DNA from: Papaver somniferum
Lineage: Eukaryota > Streptophyta > Magnoliopsida > Ranunculales > Papaveraceae
Assembly: GCF_003573695.1 (NCBI RefSeq)
Contig: NC_039363.1
Coordinates: forward strand, 158,312,406 to 158,376,405
Direction: 5' to 3'
Length of the DNA stretch: 64,000 nt
The position numbers and the translations under genes were made by a program. Below, in pieces: positions 1 to 10,670 of this stretch. A model generated the notes under the pieces. The model saw nothing but the letters and a program-made list of their open reading frames with translations, had not been told where the DNA came from and did not search any database. How positions within the stretch are numbered: the stretch's first letter is position 1; each line of letters starts with the position of its first letter.

Positions 1-424
1 CTCCACTTCCTATGAGATCATGGTGCGCTCAATGACTTGTATAAATAGGTTTTCAACCTATTTCAAAAAAACACAAGTGTGATCAACACAAGTATCCAGA
101 AAACACCAAGAACTGATAGCTTACGTTCTGCAAGCCAGTTCCACATTCTGATACAAGTCATAAAATATCCATACCCTCATAATTCAACATTCTGATCTCA
201 AACACCTTCTTCGCTTCCCTCCCTAAGATCAACCCTTCTTCTTCACTTTGTGACCGAATTGAATCTTGAACGACCATTTTTTGGTTTAGGCCAGAGTCTT
301 ACAGATTGATCTCTCGAACTTAAAAGTACTCCTGTGTAGTATATTTTTTTAGGTTTTGAATTCGTTTCTCATGGACACACCCAAATTTACCAAAATCAGC
401 ATAATCAGTTTTTACCCTAAAACA
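1..424 (+). repeat. 5' LTR of the Tat-type element (3' portion only)
   Basis: This is the downstream part of a 5' LTR; its beginning lies left of the window. It matches 15855-16278 closely. It ends in CCCTAAAACA, giving the usual CA terminus, and is followed directly by a primer-site-like sequence. A TATA-like TATAAATAG at 40-48 is conserved in the other LTR near 15894 and is the likely promoter, which places the transcription start about 25-35 bases further on. There is no coding content. Confidence 0.88.
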
Positions 425-578
425 ACTGGCGACCACAGCGGGAGATTAATCTCTCGGTTGCAAAAAATTGATTTCAATCTTCATTTAAATTTTCTTAAAT
501 CCATAACGGGTATATCTTAGGTCTAATCTCAGTCATTAACCCTATTTCATTTCAATCACCAATTCCAACTTCCGCTCC
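425..578 (+). other. Primer binding site and leader of the Tat-type element
   Basis: Directly after the LTR end comes ACTGGCGACCACAGCGGG (425-442). Its TGGCGAC start and position suit a tRNA-primed minus-strand start site of a plant Ty3/Gypsy element. I could not decide which tRNA it pairs with; tRNA-Arg, reported for Ogre-like elements, is one possibility. The remaining 130 bases up to the gag start look like an untranslated leader. Confidence 0.6.
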
Positions 579-1919
579 ATGATGTATCCCCACCAGCCAA
601 ATTCTCCGAAAGCCGTAAATGCTCGAAACCCGATCACCATGGAAGTCATGGCTAAGATATTAGAGGATGTTGTCGAAAATAAAGATGATATCACCAAACG
701 GCAAAACGAGACGCTTTGTCTCTTAAGGAATATAGCAAACCAGTTGTGGAAGGAGTCGGCAAGCATTCACCCGGGGAACACCGTCGATGATAAAGATAAC
801 ACAAGAAATGTTGAATCTTTATCTGAAGTCTGTGTATCTTCCAACAACGATGAAAATAACAACATCATACATGAGCATAAAAGAAATGATCAACGAAATC
901 CAACTAACAACAAAGAGCCGAAACAGTTTCACAGGGAAAGATACTCACCAGGGGTGTCACAATACCCGCAGGATAGGAGTAAGAAACTGGTTTATAAAAC
1001 TTTGCTGGAAACTCTGTATCTCAAGACCCTCAAAGAAGTTCAGAGAGTTGTTCAACAATCCACAGCCACGACCGCTCTGACTTTACTGAACAGATAAGCG
1101 CCTAAAGAAGGGGAAATTTACCAAAGCCTCCATGAAAACAAGAATTGCGATGACGAACGGTACTCAGGTCAACCACTTCATAACGCTATTGTCATTGATG
1201 TAGGGTCCTCGAGAGAAGTTGTACTTCAGCAAAACCGCCAAATTAAACGATCTGCGCCTATGTCAATACACACTTGCTCCTTAACTCCACTCTCGAAACG
1301 AGCTTCGTATCAAGTCCCACAAGAGTTCTCAAGACAACATCCACTAATGTGAGAAAAACCAGATTCAGAGTACCCGTGCTTCCCGTTTCCAATGAGGAAA
1401 GTTCTGGAGTTGCTCAAAGATTAAGTACGAGACGGAGTAGTTGAACTACCTCCTGCGTGGCGCTCTCCAACTGATCGAGAACGACGTATTCGAGGTATTG
1501 CCACTACCACAAGTTCATCCATCATCCTACCAGTGAATGCAACGGCCTGAAGCGCATCGTCCAGGAAAAGATTAACTCTGGACAGTTACGTCTTTGAACT
1601 GGAGATCCTCCATTTCTCTACAAGTCGACACGTGCAGTCAACAAAAAAAGATTGGTTGGAGACTTCCTTATTCGAGGTATTGCCATTACCACAGGTTCAT
1701 CCATCTAACTACCAGTGAATGTAACGGCCTGAAGCGCATCGTCCAGGAAAAGATTAACTCTGGATAGTTACGTCTATGAATTGGAGAACCTCCATTTCTC
1801 TACAAGTCGACATATGCAGTCAACAAAAACAGACTGGTTGGAGACTTCCCTATTATTGAGAGGCGCGTGATAGCATGGATTCGAAGCAATTCTCCAGGAA
1901 AGCCAGTTTTAGGTCTCGT
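579..1919 (+). pseudogene. gag of the Tat-type element, broken by stops and a frame change
   Basis: Gag would form the particle coat around the element RNA. An open frame runs 579-1097 (172 residues), starting at an ATG that begins MMYPHQPNSPK; it is polar with a helical N-terminus. The same frame continues past stops near 1097, 1350 and 1420. At about 1370-1500 it shows the segment seen in Tat/Ogre gag proteins: a FPMRKVLELLKD stretch, then DGVVELPPAW. It then shifts one frame into RYCHYHKFIHHPTSEC, a Cys/His motif of the YCxYHx(n)HPTxxC kind, followed by LKRIVQEKINSGQLRL. The motif is present twice because of a local duplication. No protease follows. The reading is from family pattern memory; the function is dead in this copy. 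Confidence 0.72.
1488..1851 (+). repeat. 182-bp tandem duplication inside gag
   Basis: Two adjacent copies, 1488-1669 and 1670-1851, both start ATTCGAGGTATTGCC and both carry the gag Cys/His motif. They differ at about a dozen sites. The period of 182 is not a multiple of three, so the duplication itself changes frame; each copy also has a stop inside the knuckle-downstream segment. Confidence 0.85.
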
Positions 1920-2303
1920 GAACAAGTAAGTTTCGTGAAACAACAATACAATTGTTTTGAAATTCACCGGGGACTCGATGCATGCATCAACTCATGTTGA
2001 GAATAGAACCGATAATATGTTCATTCTAAAAATATCATATTACCCTAGTGTTTCCCTCTTTCATGCAACATTCATAATTTCTCCAAAAGAGTTGCACTGT
2101 TTGCATTCCAACTTGTTAATTCATCTAAATATTATCACTTCTATAGAATTACTCACAAAATCATTTTAAGAGTAAATCAATCCAAAAATGCTCACAGAGG
2201 AATCACCTACTAGTTCATAACCAGAAAATAAAAATCATAAAAGGGGCGTCTTTTTCCTTCAAAAAAAAAACCTAAGAAGAAAAAATTCATGAAGTAAAAG
2301 TAT
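1920..2303. other. Spacer between gag and the antisense gene
   Basis: No gag, protease or RT motif is readable in this AT-rich stretch. The only open frame (1957-2169) has no recognisable domain. It is where the gag-pro-pol junction would be expected, so pol was probably lost here. The right end (about 2170-2303) would be the 3' untranslated part of the antisense gene. Confidence 0.5.
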
Positions 2304-4945
2304 TCAAGGGAAATCGTCCAACAATGGCTCATCCTTCTTGGCGAAAGCGTCCTTCATATTTTCGAGAGCAACCTGCTTCAACTTCAACTCCAACTCCTGG
2401 GATAATTTCTCGACCTCTACCTCTTGCTGAGTAATGAAGTCCATGGAGGGAACATCGTCCATTTTGTCTTGCAGCTCTTGGACTTTAGAAAATCCTTCAC
2501 AGAACCAGGAGGCATTAAACTCAAACTTCGCAAACATATCTCGGTGGAATTCCCAGTTTTGAACTACCTCCTCAAAAAGTGACTCTTAATCTTTTTGAAA
2601 GTGGCAATGTGACCATGTTTCTTCCATATTGGTGTACGATTCCGCATACTTAGCCGGCACGCTAAATCCTCCAACCAACACATGGTCTGTGAAAGGGGTA
2701 TTAAAGTGGGGGGGGGGGGGGGGGGGTCAAAAATGGCTCCAGCAACGGAATGCACAACTAATGCTGCATCATTTATGAGAGTTTCTTTGTAAGCAGTGAC
2801 ATCTACAACCATGGATGCGGCATCTACATTCTCATCAGAAGGGGCAGCAATGTTCCCTGGATCATCATCCATCTCCACCTCGAGGTTGTTTTCCGTTACG
2901 GCTTCGTCATGCAATATTATTGGTTAGTGTTTATTTCACATCAAAGAACAAATCATTTCTAGAAAATGTATAGAAGATGTACCAGCTCATCCTTCGGCTC
3001 GCTGGAACGATCGAATTCTCTACTACGCTTAGAAGTGCTTCTTTCATCTCTGTCGGAGCCCGAATATTCTTCATCTTCGGTCCCAGAGGGCTCAGTATCG
3101 CCAGACCTCTCCTCTGAAGGCACCTTGTGACTACGTGCGATCCTAGCAAAAGCATTCATATTCCCGAGGCCCTGATTCTAGAAGAAGGAAGATGTTCATT
3201 AAGGCTACCTCAGAACAACTAAAAATCGGCTAGTTAAGAGAAATCACGTATCTACCTGCATATTGGAAGAATTAAAAATTACCAGAGCTATTGAGTTCTT
3301 TCAAATGACTCCTGCACGCCTCTTCGAGCTCGCCTCTTTTCCCTGGGGACTGCACTCACCTTTCTGAGAAACACGAGTTCGTTTACCCAAGGAAAGATGC
3401 TTCAACAACTTATGTTGTTTCAAATTCTCAGAGGAAGGCCTGTCATATGGGGCTATCACAACTTCTTCCATCAATTTTTAAAAAGCTAGGCGCTCTTCTT
3501 TTCAGAAATCCTATATTTGTCAGTCGCCACTGGTTTTCTTCCTGGGAGTAAGAATGGAAGGCTCTTATTTGTGGCGAAGATGCTAGTATCAAAAAAAGAT
3601 GGAAAAAGATCCACTGAAGGCTTGGGAGGGTGACAAAACGGGATACCCTGATCAAATTTCATATGAAGAGCGGCCCTGTCGATATTATACGGAACTACGG
3701 TAAAGGATTCATTAAAGAAAGATGGAACATATCCTGGCGTGCAGCTTCGCATAAATATGGTCTCTCCAAAACTCATATTTTCTCCATCAATGTGCAACAC
3801 TATATCAGGAACGATGGCAAAGGTTTTTGGCTGAACCACAAAAGAATGAAACGGGTGCCCACGGGTGAAAATCTATGGCATGCACGCTGTCGAAAAAATC
3901 GATAAACTTCAACCCAGGCTTTGGACGCCTCTTCTGCCAACGGAGTATTCTGAAACCTTCACATAAACTGGAAAACGAAGTTGCAGGGATAGGAGCATAA
4001 CCTTTGAAAGGCTCCCATAAGCATGCTTAAAGAAAATCAATGTGAATATGTGACTCCACCTTCATATATCCGTTGGAAGCATACATGTACGCTGCCAAGG
4101 AATCCATATGAGAGTACAAAGACCCAAGGAACAATATGCCTAGGGGGAGGACTACGTCTTGTGCCATCTTAATAGCAAACATGACGAGATTCCGTCTTAT
4201 GGTCTTCTTACCAGAGCCATCGTTGAAAACGTCTCTAGACAACCACAAGGATAAAAACGCGACAACACTGAGTACATCATCCAACACCTGGCCTGCTTTC
4301 AGATTCGTAGGAAACCATTAAGACACCCACCAAGTATAAAGGCATTTTTCATCACTCTTCTTCTGATTATATCCTTCCGCCTTCTTAACTAGAGTGGCGA
4401 ACATCACATCCTCTTCAGCTGACAACTCAAAGTTAAGATTTCTTGCATCTGGAAGACTCAGCAAAACGGCTACACTTTCTAAAGTGATGGTCATTTCTCC
4501 CCATATACATATGGTCGTGTGCGTGGAAGGAAACCATCGAGAAATGAAAGTGATCAAACCTGCAACATCTTTCCTAATGCGAAGTATTGCAGACGCATGA
4601 CATCTTCAACAACTTGTGCTTTAGTCAGGTTGTTTTTGATGTGCTCGTTTCTCAGCATATGCCTCATCCATCCTTCCTAAGAGCGCAACAGATTATGGAA
4701 AATTTTGAAATCAATAGGAGAAGCTGGATACTATTTCTTTTGAAGACAGAACCTCATCACAAGCACCGGAGAAACTGACGGAATAGCCTCTTCATTCTCT
4801 GAACCTGTGAGGAGGGTTATCTTATGACCAGATGAGTTCTAACGTTCGGATAGGACACGACAAAGAGTTCGTCATCAATGTTTGGCATATCCTTGGAGTT
4901 GTTAACGCTTCTTAGCTTGGTGGCAGAAATATTTCCAGGTGACAT
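2304..4945 (-). pseudogene. Antisense plant mobile domain (PMD) gene, frameshifted
   Basis: PMD proteins are plant proteins found both as host genes (MAIN family) and in transposons; their biochemical role is unclear. Reading leftwards from an ATG at 4943-4945 (MSPGNISATKLRS), the N-terminal part has frame breaks. A segment near 4650-4570 reads NLTKAQVVEDVMRLQYFAL. The PMD core follows: SRWFPSTHTTICIWGEMTIT at about 4545-4480, then a single stop at 4318, then FLSLWLSRDVF, LPLGILFLGSLYSHMDSLA (4287-4027) and FRILRWQKRRPKPGLKFI with HPWAPVSFF (about 3960-3840). The acidic C-terminal part (2914-2564) has a proline run coded by the G tract. The last part (2537-2304) is a glutamate/lysine-rich likely coiled coil. 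Several stops and shifts make it a pseudogene. Antisense extra ORFs are known in Tat-lineage elements, so it most likely belongs to the element. Confidence 0.78.
2708..2726. repeat. Run of 19 G
   Basis: An uninterrupted run of G on the + strand lies in the antisense PMD gene, where it codes for a stretch of prolines. Its length is probably unstable, both biologically and in sequencing. Confidence 0.9.
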
Positions 4946-6620
4946 CTTAACGAGAATTCTTTGCGTTCACTTCCAAATAACTATAATGAAGCAAAACGGA
5001 AGAGAGTCACTATTTAACGCTAAAAGAGGAATCATGCACATAATTTATTATTGAATTCTATATAATCACTACTAGTCGAATCTCAAAAATGGGGAATTAT
5101 GTGGATAAAAAACTAGAAAGAACAATGGAAGAGGCCGCGCGCAAATCTTGCTTCAACCGAGGAATACGTGCCCACGGTCGAGTTGCGCCCACGGCCGGAC
5201 AACTGGGGACTTACGCCCTTGGGACAAAAAAGAAAAAAATAATTCACCTTGGGTATTACACCCTCGATCGAAACCTAAAGTTAGGTTTTTGCACAAAAGG
5301 AAAAGAGCAGCAAACGGCAGCATTCACATATGGTTCTTTGCTCGTGATCCCAATGATGTTGTTGTTGATGCTGTTTTAAAGATCACTACAATATTACTAA
5401 TGGAGGTATATCATTCATATAAGGATAAGTTTCCAAGTTCATGAAATCTACGCATAAGGCTAGGGTTCACATCCGCGTATATATATATAAAATAAATAAA
5501 TAAAAAACGGGGAAGAGGAGTAAGAAACACCTACCTTGCTATCTTACTGCTGGCGGACGTTTGACGGTGGAACGGCTAACGACGGCGACAAGGGAACATT
5601 GGCTGCTAGAGATGGGAGTTGGAGCAAACGAGCGAACACAAAAAAGGGGGTCGGCACCCTTTTTTACAAGTTTGTTTGGTGGAATTCTAACGTAAGGAGG
5701 TTTCCTCCTTTGGTTCGAACACAAGGAAGGGCAGCTGGGCCCGCCGCACCGACGACCCATGGCCACGCCAATGCCGTACGGCACACTGCCGACGGTCGAC
5801 TCCTCACGGTAAGCCTATTCTTATCGTTTCTATTCCATCTTGTATGTCACCATCCATTGCTTACCCCGCAACAATTTCACTGTTACGTGCTAAGCATGGG
5901 ACTTAATGTTGATGGTGATTTTTAGTTCAGGGCTAAAATCGTAAAACCATGTATTTAATGCACTGTCATCCTGCAAAGGAACGAAATCCATTTTGATAGT
6001 AATGAGTGCATAAACCTTTTCAATCACAAGTGTATTGAGCAATTCAATATATTTATATATAAAATTCACTCAAAATGGTGCATATAGAAACAATCCCAAG
6101 TATTCTATGAATTTTATATTCCGTCAACATTACTCACTAATGCATTGACCTTCCTAGTATTTTCTTATGCTACGTTTTCAGTTGAACTCTCAGTATTGGC
6201 ATGACATGACGATTAATGTTCACTCCCAGCGGAGTAGCATGAATCTCTCGAAGTGTCAGTATTGAGACCTGAATGAAAACACTCAGTAGGCTACACGACT
6301 CTCTATAAAGAGATCAGTGTGTTTACACACCTTTTAATTGAAAGTTAGCGCGATCGAACGCGTTTAAATTCCTTAAGAAAAATCTAGACTGTCCATGTCA
6401 GTCTTAAAAAAAACGATCACGGCCACACGATTTGGCCACACAATTCAATAAGCCTAACCCACTCCCAGCGGAACTAGGCGATCATCATGAGAATCACCGA
6501 CGGGCCCACTAGTATCTCGGCAGGTGGGGATTCATTTATTCCACCCGTAATACCCTTGGTCGCTGGCCAAAACATGGGTGATCGCGATGTTAAAAAGAAA
6601 GCTCAAACGAGCTATACCGA
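4946..6620. other. Non-coding 3' part of the Tat-type element
   Basis: No protein domain was recognised. The stretch next to the PMD start (4946-5500) would hold the promoter of the antisense gene. An AT-rich simple repeat lies at about 5478-5508. Further right come GC-richer segments and repeated short words such as ACTCCCAGCGGA (near 6224 and 6461). The open frames here (5089-5379, 5148-5444, 5536-5925, 5539-5784) overlap one another, lack known motifs and look like chance. Confidence 0.6.
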
Positions 6621-6624
6621 TCAT

Positions 6625-7253
6625 GACGGTCTTAAAATCATCACATCCGTCCAACTTATCCAGCCAAGTTGGACGGCTTAGATCGAGTTTTGAGTAGTCA
6701 AAGAGGCGCCAACGTGTTCACAGGCGACCTAACTCTATCCATGGTCGATCGACCTACCCGCGACAAGCCAAGAGGGCACCAAACCGTTTGCCAAAAGTAG
6801 ACTGAACACGCTGTTTCGAAAACCCTAATTTGCGTTGCGGCAACACACCACTGTCGCAAATCGATTATAACCATCCATCTTCGTCGGCCAAATCAAGTGG
6901 CTTAGCTTCAATTTCAGGCGGCCCCGAAGATATCAGCGTGCTCACTGGAAACCCATCTTTGCACGTGGCCGATCGGGCTGCTCAAATTAACGCCCAACGC
7001 TTTCAATTGATCGCCCAAAACAGGGTTAGCCGCACGGCTCCTAAACCCTAAAATTACATCAACAACATTATGCAACTGCCGCAAATCATCTCGTCCATCC
7101 AACTTCGCTAGCCTAGTCGGATGATTTAGATTTATTTTCAGGAGGCCAACAAGGTAACAATGTGATCATTGTCCACCCCTCTCCACAGGGAGCGATCGAC
7201 CAAGTGGTAGCTCACCCATAGGGTTCTCAAACGATCACCCAAAGGTGGCCGGT
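6625..7253 (+). repeat. Degenerate 224-bp tandem repeats in the Tat 3' region
   Basis: Three related units can be aligned on a shared core: CCGTCCAACTTA at 6647, CCATCCATCTTCG at 6871 and CCATCCAACTTCG at 7095, spaced 224 and 224 bases. Each core is preceded by an AAATCA/AAATCG word and followed by a GCTTAG/ATTTAG word and an AGGCGGCC/AGGAGGCC word. The third unit is cut by the Copia A insertion. A weaker unit may lie upstream near 6420-6600. Tandem repeats in the 3' untranslated part are known for Ogre/Tat elements. Confidence 0.7.
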
Positions 7254-9608
7254 TGTTAGAGCATTGCTCGTTCGAACTCGCATGCGTTGCTAGATCAAGC
7301 ATGTTTCTCAATGTTAGTGATAAAAACTATAAGTCTTGATTTATAGTCTATTATAGATAAGTCTCGAACTAGGATAGAAAGTATAGTTGAGCTCAAGGAC
7401 TTCATGGCGATTTATCTTACAGGTAGAAGAACTACTCAAGGAACCGGTGGAACTTCTCGACAAAAAGGTATGTGAATACTTGAACTTTTATATCACTCAA
7501 AAGTCTATCTACTCTATCTCCTACTCTTTGAGACAAGAAGTTGTATGCTATATATATAGACTTGGAATATACACATTTGGTATTTCGAGCCGAGTATACC
7601 TCGCCTATCTATATCTCAAAATATGTGTTGGTAAGCTTTTCTCTTCGATCAAGTTTATCTTTACCATGTGACGAAAGTCATGATATGTTTCAATCATCTA
7701 GAAAATTGCTTTGACGAGAAATGGTGTAACAACTATATAACGTCCTCTAAGAATGTTTCAATGATTGAAATGAGAGTTTAGATTACATACAATGGTGTAC
7801 ATAATCATTGTTGTGGAAACACATTTATGTATAAGTCATATTCCTTGAACCAAAGTTTGCGGACTTCTTTGATCAAGAGAACCGGAAGAATGGCGTGAAC
7901 CAAGTCCACGAACTACCGAAGTTCTCAAACCAGAGAATTTCTGCCGGAGTTGACAAACTACTTGCGTGAAGCTAAGTCCGCGAGCCCAGTCTGTGAACCG
8001 GAAAATTTCTCATACCCGAGAATTTATGCTTGAGTTTATAAACTCTACCCGGTAAATTAAGTCCGTGAACCGAATCTGCGAACTTAAGTTCGCAAATCGT
8101 GGCTATAAAAGTTCATGAACCTATTCAAGTGAATCAAATCATCTTTGCTTCAATTGTGTCTTGTGTAGTACATAAGATTTCCTTGCAATTGAACAACTCT
8201 CTAACTAGTTCATTTGAAGTCATTTGAACTAGTTATGGTGAAGAAGGACATGGTTGATATGAAATGCTCATACGGCTAACCTTTTGGTTAATTATTGTTG
8301 AACCAACAAGTGCATATGTTTGGGTCTGAACCAACAAGTGCATACGTTTGGGTATGTTTAACAAACCTAGAAGCGTGTATTTTCAAGTGTGTGTAACAAG
8401 CTAAGTTTTCGATCTAACGGTTGAGAAATATTAGCTTGAATCTAAATCAGGTTTTCATCTAATGGTGGATATTGATTGCTTTGTTACCAAGTAACTTAAT
8501 TGCAAACCCTGATTTGAAAGACTATATAAGGAGAACTCTAGTATATGCGCAAAACTAATCCCCACACCTCACGTGTGATACTAATTTGCATACTAGAGTC
8601 GGTTCTCCTTTAACCTTTAGTTTTCTTCTTCTAAAACCAGGTTAACGACTTAAAGACTTCATTGGGATTGTGAATCCATACCGACACTACTTTTATCGTA
8701 GTTGTGTGATCTGATCTTGCATCTTCTATCGTACGAGTACAATCAGATTGATTGACTTGAGATTGATATCTCCGATATGCAAGATATAAAAAGTAATCAC
8801 AAACATATTCGTCTCATTGTTTGTGATTCCGCAACATCTTGTTTCTACCATACGATTAAGATTGTTGTGAGGTGATTGATAACTCTAGGCTATTCTTCGG
8901 GAATATAAGAGCGGATTATCATTTGGTTCATGTTCATCTTGATTATTATCAAAAGACGGAACAAAACCTTTATGGTTTATCTGTGGGAGACAAATTGATC
9001 CTTTGATAGGCTTGTCTGTGTGAGACATATTTGTTTCGCATCAAAGTCTGCGATTTTGGGTCGTAGCAACTCTTAGTTTTGGGTGGGATCAGCTAAGGTA
9101 ATCAAGTGCGCAGTATCCTGCTGGGATCAGAGGCGTAGGGAGTACAACTGTACCTTGGATCAGTGGGAGACTGATTGGGGTTCAACTACAGTCCAGTCGA
9201 AGTTAACTTGGAGTAGGCTAGTGTCTATAACGACTTAATACAGTGTGTGTTCAAAATTTATGGTGTCTGTGTTATTTCAATTTCCGCATTATACTGTTTT
9301 ATCTTTATAATTGAAATAATACAGGTTGTGCGTTAGACCATCAATTAGAGTAATCCAACCTTTGGTTGTTGATTGTCATTGATTGATCCTTGGATACTAG
9401 TTTTTGGTACCATCCAAGTTATTTCTTGCATTTGATTAGAACTCGCAGTTCCTGCTTGAGTAAATCCAATCAAGAAGAAAGATATAAACTCGTTGATATA
9501 CTTTTAATTGATTGAGTCTTGTTGATTCTCTTAAAAGTATATTCGAGTTTGTCCATACAGATTGCTAAGCGAAATATTGGGTGGTGTTGTTAGACCCCCG
9601 CCTTTTCA
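7254..9608 (+). repeat. 5' LTR of Copia A
   Basis: The LTR starts TGTTAGAGC and ends CCGCCTTTTCA. A TATA-like CTATATAAGG lies at about 8522-8531 and is matched in the 3' LTR near 14274. The middle (about 7855-8105) is built of degenerate short repeats with words like AAGTCCGCGAACC and GAGAATTTCTGC. Compared with the 3' LTR it lacks the conserved GGGGTTTTTCTGC box, so about 50 bases were lost here. Confidence 0.88.
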
Positions 9609-9622
9609 ATTAGTATCAGAGC
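9609..9622 (+). other. Primer binding site of Copia A
   Basis: ATTAGTATCAGAGC follows the LTR end directly. It matches the plant initiator-Met primer site (TGGTATCAGAGC) with one change (G to A). Confidence 0.85.
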
Positions 9623-9689
9623 AGGCAAGCACGTTCAAGACCTTACAAGTCTGTGTTTGTAGCGATCTGACTATATAGACCACAAAGTC

Positions 9690-10670
9690 TCAATTGACGC
9701 CTCACCAGGTTTAAAAAACAATCGTAGGAAAGAGTCTGATAAACTAGTTACTCTTCAAAAAGGGTTGGATGAAAAAATCCAGATCAACTCTGGTCTTGTT
9801 GCAGAAATTGCACTTCTTAAGGATTTGTTTCCTGATAATAGTCCCTTAATGGATCTGAGTATCTCCAGTTATTCCTCTTTAAAGAATAGTCGCAAATCAG
9901 ATGGTAAACAATGATCAAATGTTGTGAAAACTGATATGACTAGGAACCACTCAGACAAACTGCAAAGTATTGTCCCGTGTTGGTGTTGTGATCCCTTCGA
10001 TCACATTCAACAAGTTTATATGTCTTTTGAAAAGAGTCTGAATGTTGCGAGTGATCCTTGTAAGAAAACTAAACAACTTTTTGTTACTTTAAAAAGACAT
10101 ACAAAACTATCAGGAAATTCTAAACAGAAAAGTACTGATAGTATGGGTACCTTTGCTTTAAGTCTTACATCTCTCTTTCAATGGTTTCTTGATAGTAGAT
10201 GTAATTATTTATTACATATGATAGGCGATTCTCCATGGTGTGTGTCATATATCGACTATGAAGGTGGAATAGATTCTACGGCCAAAATAAAAGGACAACT
10301 TCAAAATATGTGCAAGTTTGGTTGTTATCCTTCACAAGTAGAACCAGGAAATTATGATGAAACTCTGAACGATCCCCTTTGGGTGAATACAATGCATGAA
10401 GAGTTAAATCAATTTCAAAGACAATACGTGTGGGATCTTGTACCATGTCTTTCCAATATCAATATTATTGCTTCTAAATGGGTATTCAAGAATAAGTCTG
10501 ATAAATTAGGCACAACTGTTAGAAACAAAGCCAGACTTGTCACTCAAGGATATTCACGGATTGAATAATTTGAGTTTGACAAAACCCTTGTTCCTATGGG
10601 ATGCCCTGAGTCCACTCTACTTTTGTTAGCCCATGCTTGTTTTCCTAAGGACAAGCTGTTTCGAATGGAT
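9690..10670 (+). pseudogene. Copia A gag-pol remnant: coil, Cys/His knuckle, protease site, RT start
   Basis: The longest open part is 9924-10568 (214 residues). Upstream, broken by a stop at about 9912, is a helical gag segment (TLQKGLDEKIQINSGLVAEI). Within the ORF, residues 19-32 form CWCCDPFDHIQQVY, a CX2CX4HX4C knuckle whose last Cys is Tyr. Residues 87-101 (FLDSRCNYLLHMIGD) match the Copia protease active-site region, with the DSG motif changed to DSR. The frame then jumps straight to the RT N-terminus (NDPLWVNTMHEELNQFQ, then IIASKWVFKNKSDKLGT and KARLVTQGYS), so integrase is deleted. After the stop at 10568 the RT goes on in the same frame (FDKTLVPMGCPESTLLL, KLFRMD) to about 10670. 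The closest relative in this window is the antisense Copia at 63300-63630. It cannot produce working enzymes. Confidence 0.82.

Noticed and set aside
2304..4945. Ordinary host PMD (MAIN-like) gene
   Set aside because: It lies between the LTRs of the Tat element, is frameshifted, and antisense ORFs are typical there; a captured host origin remains possible.
5089..5925. Overlapping frames on both strands next to the PMD gene
   Set aside because: They overlap in several frames, have biased composition and no recognisable domain; they are most likely untranslated element sequence.
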